Assembly: GCA_013350335.1 (NCBI GenBank)
Contig: CM023540.1
Location: forward strand, 19,287,828 to 19,351,827
Direction: 5' to 3'
Origin: Chimonanthus salicifolius
Taxonomy: Eukaryota > Streptophyta > Magnoliopsida > Laurales > Calycanthaceae
Length of the DNA stretch: 64,000 nucleotides
Positions 33,291 through 44,036 of this stretch are shown one piece after another (the stretch's first letter is position 1; each line of letters starts with the position of its first letter). A program made the translations under genes and the position numbers. The notes beneath the pieces were generated by a model, which did not search any database, had not been told where the DNA came from, and saw nothing but the letters and a program-made list of their open reading frames with translations.

Positions 33291-33734
33291 AAAAATCTCC
33301 TAAATTTTTAGGAAAATCTTGAAAACCCCTTTGAAGATTACAAAAACTGATAGTCAATTATGTCTCAAGGAAAATAAAAAAATTATTCTTAAAAGGAAAT
33401 AAAAAGTGAAAAAACGAGGGATGGGACAAAAAATCGAATGTAACAGATGAATAGAAAATATTAAAAGACTCCTAAGGTTTTATGAGAATCTTAAAAATCC
33501 TCATGAGAAATTATTATTCAAATAAAAAGTAATAAAGATATAGAGTGCCACATGTTCAAAGGTACGTGAGAGATGATACTAAAGATGAGAGATAAGAAAA
33601 GAAATATTTTTTTCTAACACGTATAGGAATTCTAGACAAAATTGAGCTCTTAGTCTGCATTTAGAAATTGATATATTAATATGTATTTCTACCTATTAAA
33701 ATTTCAAAAGGAGTCTTCTTGTTGGTTTTCTGTA

Positions 33735-33870
33735 TTAATAAAACTCTTCGATAAAATGGGAGTCCTGAGTTCGATTCTCATTCCACTTCAAAAGATGTGG
33801 GTAGAGAGGCTTGTACATGCTCTAAAAATTAGTCGGGTACTCTGATGATAAAAGATGAGTCTATCTTTTA
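33735..33870 (+). mobile_element. SINE-like repeat (family 2)
   Basis: GGGAGTCCTGAGTTCGATTC holds a B-box-like GAGTTCGATTC, followed by GGCTTGTACATGCTCTAAAA and TAGTCGGGTACTCTGATGA. The same order occurs at 62775-62960 (plus) and, on the minus strand, at 39288-39475 and 61119-61315. Confidence 0.55.
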
Positions 33871-34930
33871 AAGATCGTAGATGATATTAATGGCTACAAA
33901 ATTAATTAGCCCTGAGAGTTTGTTGTAGATGTCTTTATTATAACGTTCTAACTTTGATTTAGAGTCTTTTAAGGTTCAAAATATCGATAGTTTCTTCAGT
34001 TGTTTACATCTAAAAAATGAACAAATTCTAAAGTGAAATGTGGTAGTAGTGACAAGGAAAATAAAATACTATAAAAGGTATAAAAAATCTTGCCCTGAAA
34101 GTTGTATCCCTGTAGAAAAACTTGTGCAAGAATTTTGCAGAAATGTATAAATAAATTTATAGTATTTTAATCACTTCGAATTTTACAGCATTTGTTATAT
34201 AATTGAAATATTTCTTTATTTGTCCATTTGTCAAAGTCTAATTTGTTACACTGAAATTATTGTAATATAAACTTATCAAAATGATCAGATTGAACCATTT
34301 GAATTAAACTTGAACAACTAGTTGAGTTGAGAGTTTGGATTTTAGAATCATGATTTAATTTGTAATGTGATAATGTTATTAAAGATTGAATTTACCAATT
34401 GGAGCATCCCACCAATAAGAAGGCCATGTAAATAATCAAGCCTTACCATTTGGATCCAAAAGAAGTTGAAATTATTCATGTATAAAGCATAAATTTTTAT
34501 TATCATCATCATCATTGTTATTGAACTTACACCAAGTAAACAAAATGGAGAAAAATTAGGGTTTTGTTATTTAAAAAGGATAAAAGATATTTAGAATATG
34601 GAAATTGATTTCTACACTTGTGTTTCTCTAAAAGTGAATATTAAATGATGTAATCTTAATTTTTTTTCCTTCATTTTTACTCTTCTCTCCTTTTAATTTA
34701 TAAAAGATAAAATGGAAGAAAAACCTTTTAAAATTACATTATTCAATACTTGTTTTTTTTAAAAAAATAATAATTAAAGTACCCAATTCAATTCTCAAAA
34801 GTACATGTCTATGGTAAAACAAAAAGTGAAGGTGAAAGGGGGAGAAAGGAGGTGATGGCCATGCATGTGATTGCATGCATGGGGAGGTGGGTCTTCTGAA
34901 GAGAAGAGCATATTTCATATTTCAAAGGAG
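33871..34930. other. Spacer without recognised features
   Basis: AT-rich, no motif-bearing open frame. Confidence 0.4.
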
Positions 34931-35200
34931 GAATAATCCAAAAATGGGTCAAGAAACAGTGCCCTGATTTCTTAGGTGTGACGTCACGTGGCGAGGTTTC
35001 TCGTAGAAAGACAGCCTCACAACATTTATTTATTAAAGAGAGAGAATAGAGGGGAAGGGGAGGAAAGGGTGTGTAGCTTGGCTTTGAGTCCCACCACCTT
35101 CTGCAAATCCCTCTCCTTTGTTTGCCTTTGTCATGAAGGAATCCAGGTGCATGTTTCTTCTTTTATTCCCTTACTCAACCACATGTGATCTATGCTGTTC
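34930..35200 (+). promoter_or_regulatory. Candidate promoter and short transcription unit
   Basis: TGACGTCACGTGGC at 34979-34992 overlaps a palindromic CRE/C-box with a G-box/ABRE, a strong plant bZIP site. Downstream comes TATTTATTAAAG, then a GA-rich leader-like tract (35037-35070), then mixed-composition sequence. A small frame starts at ATG 35133 (MKESRCMFLLLF), with a donor-like ATCCAG|GTGCAT inside it. The block around KESRC recurs in altered form at 36668-36740 and 36880-36935. No known gene or microRNA recognised. Confidence 0.3.
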
Positions 35201-35815
35201 AGGTCTCTTTGATAATTCGACTAATTTTTAGAATATTTGGAATAATTAATTTTTACAGGAAATAACCTTTTGAAATTGAGTAAGAATCAAACTTAAAACT
35301 CTTACTTTTTTAAATGAGAAAAAATAATTTTTTTTTAATTTACAAATACACCTTTTTAGATTATCAATTTTAAATTAAAGAAAACTTAATCTCAATGGAA
35401 ACTTTTAAGGTAAAATTAGTTTGATTATATTTGTATTTTTTTTTTTAAAAAATTATTTTATGCCATACATCTTTTCATGAGAAAGGCTATACTCAAACTC
35501 AAATAGAAGAAGAATTTAAGTTGAGCAGCTTGCTTTAAGTATAATTTTAAGGGATTTTTTAAATAATACTTCTTCACATTCATTCCTTTAAAAAAAAAAT
35601 TCAATGGTGGGTCTTATTTACTACAAATTCGACCTTTCTCCCAATTTCACATTCATTGAAGCAGTCTTCACTTGAACTAAATCCAACTCAAAATATGTAA
35701 CTGTGAATATTTATTTTAAGACTTTCAAAATAAAAACTATTATTATCAAATTAAAGTAGAATTTGGGTCAGCTGAAAACACCACATAGATCTCTACACTT
35801 TCATCCTCCCTCTGA
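35201..35815. other. Spacer without recognised features
   Basis: AT-rich; short poly(T)/poly(A) runs, no gene. Confidence 0.4.
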
Positions 35816-36404
35816 TGTGATAGACAAGCTAGTTGTGATGGACACACAAGATGAGATGGACCCACTAGGAGGAGGGGAGGGAGAAACTCTAATTTATCCC
35901 ACATCGTCTGGAAAGAATATCCGGATCCTTGATATATGTGAAAGCCCATGTCCTCTCCGCATAAGGCCTTTTGGGTGTGTGTTTGACATGTATTAATGCC
36001 AAGTTGTGCGGGTGTATGGGCATCAAAAGTGGCCAATATCGTGTTGGACGGAGCTGGTTCCTTACAAATGATATCAGAGCTGAGGACGACTCTAATTTCC
36101 AGGTGAGGGGATTGTGATAAGATGTGCAAGTTGCGATGGGTGCACAAGATGAGATAGACGCTCTAGCTAGATGGAGTAGGGGGGGGGGGGGGGGGGGGGA
36201 ATTCCATACTTTGGATGGAGGAGTTGGGTCCCACATTGCTTGGAAAGAGTGTCTGGATCTTAGATATATGTGAAGGTCCATCTTCTCTCAGCATGAGGAC
36301 TTTTGGGTGTATGTGTGTGATACACGTGTCAAAAATAAAATTGTGTAGATATATGAACACCCAAAGTGGAGAATATCGTGCTGAGTAGATCGAGTCGTTT
36401 TACA
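35816..36404 (+). mobile_element. TRIM element with two short LTRs and a G21 run
   Basis: LTR 1 at 35816-36066 starts TGTGATAGACAAGC and ends CCTTACA; it is followed by AATGATATCAGAGC, a near-perfect initiator-tRNA primer-binding site. After about 45 bp, LTR 2 starts TGTGATAAGATGTGC at 36113 and runs to about 36404 (TTTTACA). Shared blocks include CACAAGATGAGAT.GAC, CCCACAT.G.TTGGAAAGA, ATCTTAGATATATGTGAAGG and CTTTTGGGTGT. LTR 2 holds a run of 21 G at 36179-36199. No coding domain; target duplication not resolved. Confidence 0.75.
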
Positions 36405-36654
36405 TGATATGAAAAAAAAAAACCGCAAAAAAACAATTTAATCTAATTAGTATAGAGATCCAATTCAATCTACAGTCACAAAATTGTGATTTTAAATATC
36501 ACAATTATTCTAAAATGTCACATTACTTGAATTCAATCTGATTGCTAGATATTCAATTTACCTAAAAGCTTATCAATGTAGACCCACCGAACCCTAATTT
36601 CAGATTTTCTTAAATGTCCAAAATTATGGTCAAGTGTGGAAGCTCTTAATGATA

Positions 36655-36940
36655 AAATAGTTGATACAGAAGAATTCTCCTGTCTGCCTTTGTGAAGAAG
36701 GAATTTTGATGTCTGCTTCTTCCAACATTGCATGATGGCCTTTGTTCCTGCCTTGACCGACGTAGAATAGTTTGGCAAATTAAAAAGAAGAAATCAAAGA
36801 TTTGACAATACAAGTTACATAGTCATGTCAAGCTGACACCCAACTTTGATAAATAGTTAATACAAAAAGGAGAACATGACATAATTTCTCTGTTAGCCTT
36901 TGAATTGAAGGAATCCCGGTGTCTGTTTCTTCCTGTGTTA
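36655..36940 (+). repeat. Diverged tandem pair related to the 35.1-kb block
   Basis: Two units (about 36655-36745 and 36848-36940) share ATAGTTGATACA-like starts, CTGTCTGCCTTTG / CTGTTAGCCTTTG, GAAGGAAT and TGTCTG.TTCTTCC. The plus frame reads AFELKESRCLFL in the second and a decayed AFVKKEF in the first, echoing AFVMKESRCMFL at about 35120. Confidence 0.5.
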
Positions 36941-38588
36941 ACATAATTACACTTTCCACCCACTTTGATGACCAATATAAAATAGGTGGCAAATAGAAAT
37001 CTCAGAAGCCATAAATACTTAAATACTGATTGTTTAATTATTCCAAGCTATAGTTTAAAATTTTTTAAAAATTGAGCAACCAGAAGGAGTTAGATTTTGA
37101 GTTGGATTATTGCAGCAATTTTTTAAAAAAAAGATTAAGTACACTTATCAAGTTATTCAATTCAATTAGATTTTAGATTAAAGCATCCACCGTGAGAACA
37201 TCTATGATGAAGGCAAGGTTTGGTTTTAACGTCTATCTAGCCTTCAACAAACTAGGATCTAGCTCAAGTCTTGTTGTGTTTGAGAGAACCCAAATTGGGT
37301 AATTACTTGGTAATACGAGAAATTCTTTGGATCTTCTTTCTTGTCCAATTTCCAATTAAAGTTTTATCTCAAACTTGGGCCAACGGAAAGTTCATTGAAA
37401 AATAAGAATCTAATCTAGATTTCTCTATGAAAAATAAAATAAGGTTAAATCTCACGAAAAAGTTGTCACTTTACGAAATTCACTAATGAAATTAAATTCA
37501 ATAAAAACCAAGTTCGGTTTTATTCACTTAAATTCGTTTTGCAAATTGAATTAAATAATATTCTGATCTAAATTATTTTTCTAAAATTCTACGCATGACC
37601 TGACTCAAGAAATCATGCGAATTGGATCATGTGAGTAGGGTCGGGTTGAGAAGACAAAAGTCCGCATGGAATTCGGATCGGGTTGAAGAATTTTCAAATT
37701 AACCAGACTCGACCCAGCTAAAATGGATTCAGAATGCAGTTCGGGTCAGAATTCGGATTGAATTTGGTTAGAATTCGGATTGGATCGGGTCAATAGCTCG
37801 GATCAGGTCAGTTCCATAAATATTGACTTGAGTCGGATTGGATTTTAAGAAACCTGACCTGACCCGATTTCAGCCCTAGTAAAAAATTCGGCCAGAAAGT
37901 TCTCAAGTTGAAATTGACAAAAAAAAAATAGTTAGCAATTGATTCCTGATTAATGTCGAATGGGAAAGTCGAGATCAGCTAAGTGGGATTCAGCGAATTG
38001 AATTTTGTATTACAGAATTCAAAGGACTGAAATCAGAAATCTAAACTGAATTAAAACTTGTTCAAATCCGTCTTTAACCTTCAGACATCTAAGACTAAAT
38101 TTCAATGAATTGAAAAAAAAAATTCAAACTTCATATATAATAAATTTCAAACTGTAAAAACTCGATTAATGTTTGCATAAAACAAAAATAATTCTACGTA
38201 AACTGAACTAGAATTCAAAGAAATTCTACGTACATGTACTAAGGTAAGAGACTATTCTCTTTTCTTGGATTAGAAGCAACTTAGAGTATGCAAAGGATGA
38301 TTACAATGGTCGTCCATATCTCCAGTTTATAGTCGAAAAAAATAGAAAGATTGACAAAAATACAGTTTTCCATCTATCCTAACTTTAAAAAATTGAAATC
38401 ATAATTTAATTATGCTATGGACAAATTTGGAGTAATTGTTTTAGATGATTCTGCCTGAAAACAGTCTTGGGCGAATTTAGATGTGGTTCTCTTTGCTTTT
38501 CCTAACTTTGGTTCCAATTAAGAAAATAGGTGTAAGCATCCTCTCTTGTTAGGGTTTTCCCGCAACTTCTCTTTGTAGTAAGTTAACA
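36941..38588. other. Spacer with a TCGGGT/CGGATT-rich repeat
   Basis: 37590-37880 is crowded with GGGTCGGGTT, TTCGGATTG and GACCTGACCCGA words and ends TTTCAGCCCTA, like the hAT-type MITE at 62215-62566. Its left end was not found. The remainder shows nothing recognisable. Confidence 0.4.
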
Positions 38589-38870
38589 AATTTCTACCGA
38601 TACCTATAGTATCGGCTGAGATATCCACGAAATTTGTTTTTATTTAAAAATAAATAAATAAATATTACCTGTGGGTCTAGATCGATATCTCGACCGATAT
38701 TTGCCCATATTGGCCAATATCAGCTGATATTTACATATTTTATTTTATTTTTAAATCAGTCTTTTTTTCAATTTTTTTTTTTAAAAACCATCGATATCCT
38801 AAATTTTTTTGAGGAGAGAGAAATGAATTCGGCCGAGATCTAGTTCCACCCAATATTTGCACCCTTGTTT
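38589..38870. repeat. Dispersed CGATATC-rich repeat, copy 1
   Basis: Rich in ACCGATA, TATCGGCTGAGATATC, CGATATCTCGACCGATATTT and AATATCAGCTGATATT, with an A/T-rich centre. A clearly related copy lies at 55087-55253. The element type is not known to me. Confidence 0.55.
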
Positions 38871-39287
38871 TGTCGCTAGAAAATGGGAGCCTTCCTTGAA
38901 CTGAATGAGCTGAAAATTTATGGATTGAAGGTCTGACCCATTGTATAAACCCATGAGGCAATTATTTAGACAATTTTGGCCTTAATGAAGTCATTTTGGA
39001 CCCCTCTTGACACTTCAAAATTTCATGTGATTTATGTATTGTCTTCACTCTTAAATTAATTTCTAATTTGTTTCCCTATGTTGATGGAGATGCCCTCATC
39101 ATACCATCCTCCTTGAAAAAAACTCGCTCTCAAATTTGGAGAAATTGTACTGAAAAGGTAAATTTGCCTCTCTAATCTTTGTTGTTTTTGCTTCATCTTG
39201 CCGTGATAAAAATCCTTGTAGTATTTTTCAATCTTTGTTTCCATATCCTCGCTGATGACTTCATCACTCTACTTTTTTTTAATACCA
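38871..39287. other. Degraded retroelement-like spacer
   Basis: GACCCATTGTATAAACCCAT and the following 100 bases recur in altered form at about 42970-43090, so both are copies of one dispersed repeat. A minus-strand open frame at 39056-39244 has no recognised domain. Confidence 0.35.
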
Positions 39288-39475
39288 AGGTGTCCGGATC
39301 TCTTAGAGCACCTAACTAGTTCTTAGGCCATGTGCAAATCTCCCTATCCACAAACACCAAGTAACACTATGGAAAGTGTCCCTTTTGTTTTGGAAGTGAC
39401 TTGAACCCAAGACCTCTCTCAACTTTGATGAGTTGTTGACCGCCAAGCCAATCCTCATGAGTTGCCCTCTTCACT
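39288..39475 (-). mobile_element. SINE-like repeat (family 2)
   Basis: Plus-strand landmarks are GTGTCCGGATCTCTTAGAGC, GCCATGTGCAAATCTCC and GACTTGAACCCAAGACCTC (decayed B box), in the reverse of the order seen at 62775-62960. Confidence 0.5.
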
Positions 39476-40221
39476 CTACTTGGCATAGCCTCGCTTAAGA
39501 ACATCTTAAAACAAGACCCATCTAAATGAAAAATGGGTCCACATTTGTGAAACTCGCAAGTAAATGGAAATTATTTTTGGTATTCTTTACTGATGAATGA
39601 TAAAGATCTCAAATCAATCATTCAAACAAAAATTGTTTATATCGTAATGGGTTAAATCCCTTCCAACTATTACTTGGATCATACAAAAATATGTTACATA
39701 ATAGATGATCTCCATATACTTCTAAAGAAAAGGAGAAAGAAAAATGAACTCTTTCACTTTCTTTCTTTTGCTTCTTACTCTCCCTTACTTGATCTCTAAA
39801 AGTTTCCTCATCTAACTCAATTCTTTTCTCCTTATATGTAGTTTGACTTATATACATGAAGGAAGAATTAAATAGAAAAGCATGGGCATAATCATCTATT
39901 GATCATATCTTCTTGAAAATGAATGATATGATCACCCATTGCTTTCACACTTACTTTTCACCTTATTTCTCTCTAATCCAAATGACATTTAGACAGTCTC
40001 TATCATAGGTCCACATTTTAGCAAACCACAATAAACCTTGGTCCATTTAGAACCTTTCTAGGAATCACTACTAACTTGGATTTCGATAGAGGTCTAAGCC
40101 CATCATACAACAAAAGAAAATTAAAATTGTATACCTTAATTCATAGGTGCTGCAAACCAATCATAAGTGGATAAAGGTCGGGCTGTACTAAAGAAAGATA
40201 ATGGGCACTGTTGATATTCCT
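39476..40221. other. Spacer without recognised genes
   Basis: Short minus-strand open frames (39618-39857, 40136-40363) lack motifs; the second overlaps the MITE end. Nothing supportable. Confidence 0.4.
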
Positions 40222-40225
40222 TAAG

Positions 40226-41984
40226 GGCTGCGTTTGGATGGAGGGTAAGGGAGTTACCCTCTTTTACCCTTAGTTTGGTAATTGAGGAGCGAGAGTAAAA
40301 ATTCAAAATTTTATCCCTCCCCCTCCTTTTTTGAAAATCCTTTAGAGTATAGGGAGTTTTCATGAAACCCTTGTCCCTTCTTTACCCTTTTTTATCCCCT
40401 CTTTACCCCCTTTATCCCTCTTTGTACTTATGGAGCAAAAATATTTTAAAATATTTTTTAATTGATAATATTTTGATTATTACTTATGTTTCATAAAATT
40501 TTATTTTTTATTTTTTATATTATATTAATTTAATAAAAAAGGGTAATATATTACCCTCCATACCCCCTCTTTGCAATCTATGGAGCAAAAATATTTTAAA
40601 ATATGTTTAATTGATGAATATTATTTAATAATTAAGTTTTTGATTTTTTTATTATATAAATTTAGTAAAAATTATTAATTCTAATAAACCCTCTTTACCT
40701 TTCTTTACCCCTCTAAACCCTCTTTACCCTTCTTTACCCCCCTTTGCCCCTCTTTGCACCTATTACCCTTCTTTATCTCTCTAAATCTTGTTTACCCCTC
40801 TTTGCACCTATTACCCTTCTTTACCTCTCTAAATCCTCTTTACCCCCTTTGCACCTATTACCTTTCTTTACCCCCCTTTATCCCTCTTTGCACGTATTAC
40901 CCTTCTTTACCCCTCATTACCTTTCTTTACCCCCTTTACCCTTCTTTACATCTATTACCCTTCTTTACCCCTCTTTGCACCTAGTGCCCTTCTTTACCCC
41001 TCTAAACCTTCTTTACCCCTGTTTACCCCTATTGCACCTATTACCCCTCTTTACCCTTCTTTACCTCCCTTTATCCCTCTCTACACTTATTACCCTTGTT
41101 TACCCCTCTAAACCCTCTTTACCCTCCATTTACCCCTCTTTGTACCTATTACCATTCTTTACCCCTCTAAACCCTCTTTACCCTTATTTACCTCTCTTTG
41201 CACCTATAAAGCAAATATTTTTAAAATATTTTGTAATTGATGAATACTCCCTCTGTCCCAAATTAGTTGTCTTATATAGATTTTAGAATTATCCCAAAAT
41301 AGTTGTCTCATTTATATTGGACTAGTATAAAGTGTGTTGAAAATAGATGAGATCACATGGAGTGCTAGCCTTATATAGAGAGTTTCTTAAAAAATACAAA
41401 TCTTTCAAATGAGACAACTAACATAGGGACTGAGGGAGTATTATTTAATAATTATGTTTTATTATTTTTTATATTATATGAATTTAATAAAATTATCTAT
41501 TCTACTAAAGTTATAATATATTACCCCTCTTTACCTCTCTCTTTGCACCTATGGAGCAAAAATATTTTAAAATATTTTTTAATTGATGAATATTATTTAA
41601 TAATCATGTTTTATTATTTTTTATATTATATGAATTTAATAAAATTGTTAATATATTACCCCTCTTTGCACCTATGGAGAAAAAATATTTAAAATATTTT
41701 TAATTTATAAATATTATTTAATAATTATGTTTTATAAAATTTTATTTCTTTATTATATTGAATTTAATAAAAATCATTAATTTTAATAAAATTGTTAATA
41801 TATCAGATTACCCCTGCTTATAGTTACCAAATAAAATTTTTTACCCTTAGGGTCAGTTCTTATTTTACCACTATAATTACCAAATAAGATAAAGGTAACC
41901 CCTGTTCAAGGGTGACCCCTACTCAAGGGTGACCCCTACTCAAAGATAACCCCTTTAAAATTTACCCCTCATCCAAACGCAGCC
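40226..41984. mobile_element. Large PIF/Harbinger-type non-autonomous element swollen by minisatellites
   Basis: Ends GGCTGCGTTTGGATGGAGGG and CCTCATCCAAACGCAGCC are inverted repeats matching the 206-bp MITE at 14772-14977. TAAG lies on both sides (40222-40225 and 41985-41988), containing the expected TAA target. The interior has a CTCTTTACCC / CTCTAAACCC minisatellite at about 40690-41200, and a unit of about 100 bp (GGAGCAAAAATATTTTAAAA, then TTTAATAATTATGTTTTA) repeated about five times. The 180-codon open frame at 40744-41286 is just the minisatellite. A Stowaway-like MITE sits inside. Confidence 0.75.
41247..41438. mobile_element. Stowaway-like MITE nested in the PIF-type element
   Basis: Ends CTCCCTCTGTCCCAAATTAG and GGGACTGAGGGAG form the Stowaway-type inverted repeat, flanked by TA on each side (41245-41246 and 41439-41440). 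192 bp, no coding. Confidence 0.85.
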
Positions 41985-41988
41985 TAAG

Positions 41989-43901
41989 TCTTTGAATTCT
42001 TGGGTGCGACTGACGTCATGCATGAAACCTATCTAACAATGCTTGTATGACAATGAAGATACTTCTAAGATCTTATTGAAATACTAGTATAGGGAAATCA
42101 TTTATAGGTAGGTATAAGAGTTTCTTCCGGTGAGATTCATCAATGACTTGCCATAAGTCTGGTGGGGCTCAACTTAGCGTGTGGGTCAACCTAGTGTGGA
42201 TGGGTTTAAAGGGTCTAATTATTCACGTTCTATGAACTTTAGAACTTTTGGTTTACTGGTCAAGTCCTTACCGATTGGTATTAAAGCAGAAACCATGTTC
42301 CATGTTAAAATCATAGTGACAATGACTTAGGGAAAGAGTTACATGCGGAAAGCCCGCCAATGTTAAAGTTGTTAACAGCGAGACATGGTAGTGGTCTATG
42401 ATAATGGAGGTTCTTTTTCCATCATATCTAAATGTATGAGGTCCAACCTAAGACAAATATGAAATCTTTCTTAAAAAAATTAGCAATCTAGCCTTTCTAG
42501 AGTTGCTCATTTTAGAAAAGTAAAATAAATAAATAAAGGTGGATATGGAAGAAATTGCGAGTATAGAAGAGTAGCTAATTTTGTCATTTTTATACGAAAT
42601 AAAAATAAGGAAAGTCTCTATCAATTGTCTAAATAATAAAAGATTTAGATGACATTCTTTTTTTCGTCATTCGACGTTTACTCGTGAAGGCAATGATGAG
42701 ATGGTATCATGAATACAAGTAAATGGGTTTGGCTTCTTGGATTGGATCTTGCTTAAATGGTTTGTGGGGTATGGGTCTAGCCCCGAAGTGGGTTGATGCT
42801 TTGGATCATGGGTCAAATTTGTATGGATGCTTCACGAGAAATGGGTGCACTTAGTTGTGCCCTAAGTCCAATTATGTATCCTTACGTTTTAGTTGTTTAT
42901 GGTTCAGTTTGGGTCAGGTTAGATTGGTCAATGGATGTGGATCAAGGTTTTCGAGTTAGAAATTGGGTGAGGTATTGATGAAGGCCCGACCCACTATACG
43001 AGCCCATGAGCTAATAAATTAGATAATTTGGGCCTCTATATAGTTCAAGTACACTCATGGCTGAATGGCTTCCATGTCTTCATTTATTGTGCAGCCACCA
43101 CTATTTTTTTTTTCATTCTGAACATAGATTTGTACCTTGAATTTCATCATCCACCTGTCAAACTAAGGAAAATAAATAAATAGGAGATTAAGTGTCTCCA
43201 TAATCATCACATTTTGGTGACTTTTAGGAAAATTAGTAATTTAGTTTGCAAAGACAAATTAATGATTTTCTCCAAAAGACTTTTGCCATGAAGGATATGG
43301 TGAATCAACATTTTTTATAGGTATGAGATAATTGAGCAAAAAATTTATTGTCTACTAGGTTTGTGTCAACAAGCATATATTAATTGGATTAGTAAGAGAT
43401 TTGGTTTCTCTAATATTTAAGTTTGTATTGTTCCTTTGGTTAAAGGAGATATTTTTAAATGTGGATCAATATCCAAAAAAATTATGTACAAGGTAGTCAA
43501 ATGAGAGTATGATTTTATGCTTCAACTATGAAATGTCTTGCATATACTAAAGTTTATACTTATGCATATATTTGTCATATTGTTAGTCTATTAGTCAAAA
43601 TTTCAAAGTAGCATTGAGATATTTAAAAAAAAAAGATTGCATGCTCACTTATGAATATAGCAATTAATTAGAAATGATTGATATAATGACTCTTATTTTG
43701 TTAGGTGCTCTAAAAAGTAACCAATCTTATGAAAAAGTGTAAAGCAATCTCTAAGTGCAACATCTATATGGAAATGAACTTCTTATCTTGTTATGAATCC
43801 TCTTCACAAGACTTTTGACTATTGAGCATTATTTAATGTCTTTAAGTAGTCGACACCGCTACTAAAAATTTAAATTAAATAATAGTCTTCTTCTTTAATG
43901 C
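41989..43901. other. Spacer without recognised genes
   Basis: Contains the second copy of the dispersed repeat around GACCCACTATACGAGCCCAT (about 42970-43090). Open frame 42793-42978 has no motif. No element ends were identified. Confidence 0.4.
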
Positions 43902-44036
43902 ATGTAGCTTAACTGGTTACCTCCAATTTCAGGCAGTGAGAAGTTAGAGGTTCGAGCCTCCATGGCCTAACTTTGATGTGCTTTAGGAGTAGTGGACTCA
44001 TTCGTGAGGGTTTTAAACTGTGTCTGAATTTCTTCA
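43902..44036 (+). mobile_element. SINE (family 1)
   Basis: ATGTAGCTTAACTGGTTACC is an A-box-like start and GAGGTTCGAGCCTC a B box. CATGGCCTAACTTTGATGTG and AGGAGTAGTGGACTCATTCG follow as in the other copies. Confidence 0.75.

Noticed and set aside
35090..35125. Possible miR399 target-mimic site (GCAAATCCCTCTCCTTTG)
   Set aside because: Pairing to the microRNA 5' end is mismatched at its first three positions, and no other IPS1/At4 feature is present.
35746..36281. Minus-strand frames of 130-133 codons with poly-Pro
   Set aside because: They run across both LTRs of a TRIM and through the G21 run; no domain and no codon bias.
36885..36915. Stretch resembling miR159 (TTTGAATTGAAGGAATCCC)
   Set aside because: Several mismatches and no foldback precursor around it; probably chance.
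40744..41286. 180-codon open frame rich in PLF/LLYLSK repeats
   Set aside because: It is translation of the CTCTTTACCC minisatellite inside the PIF-type element, not a protein.
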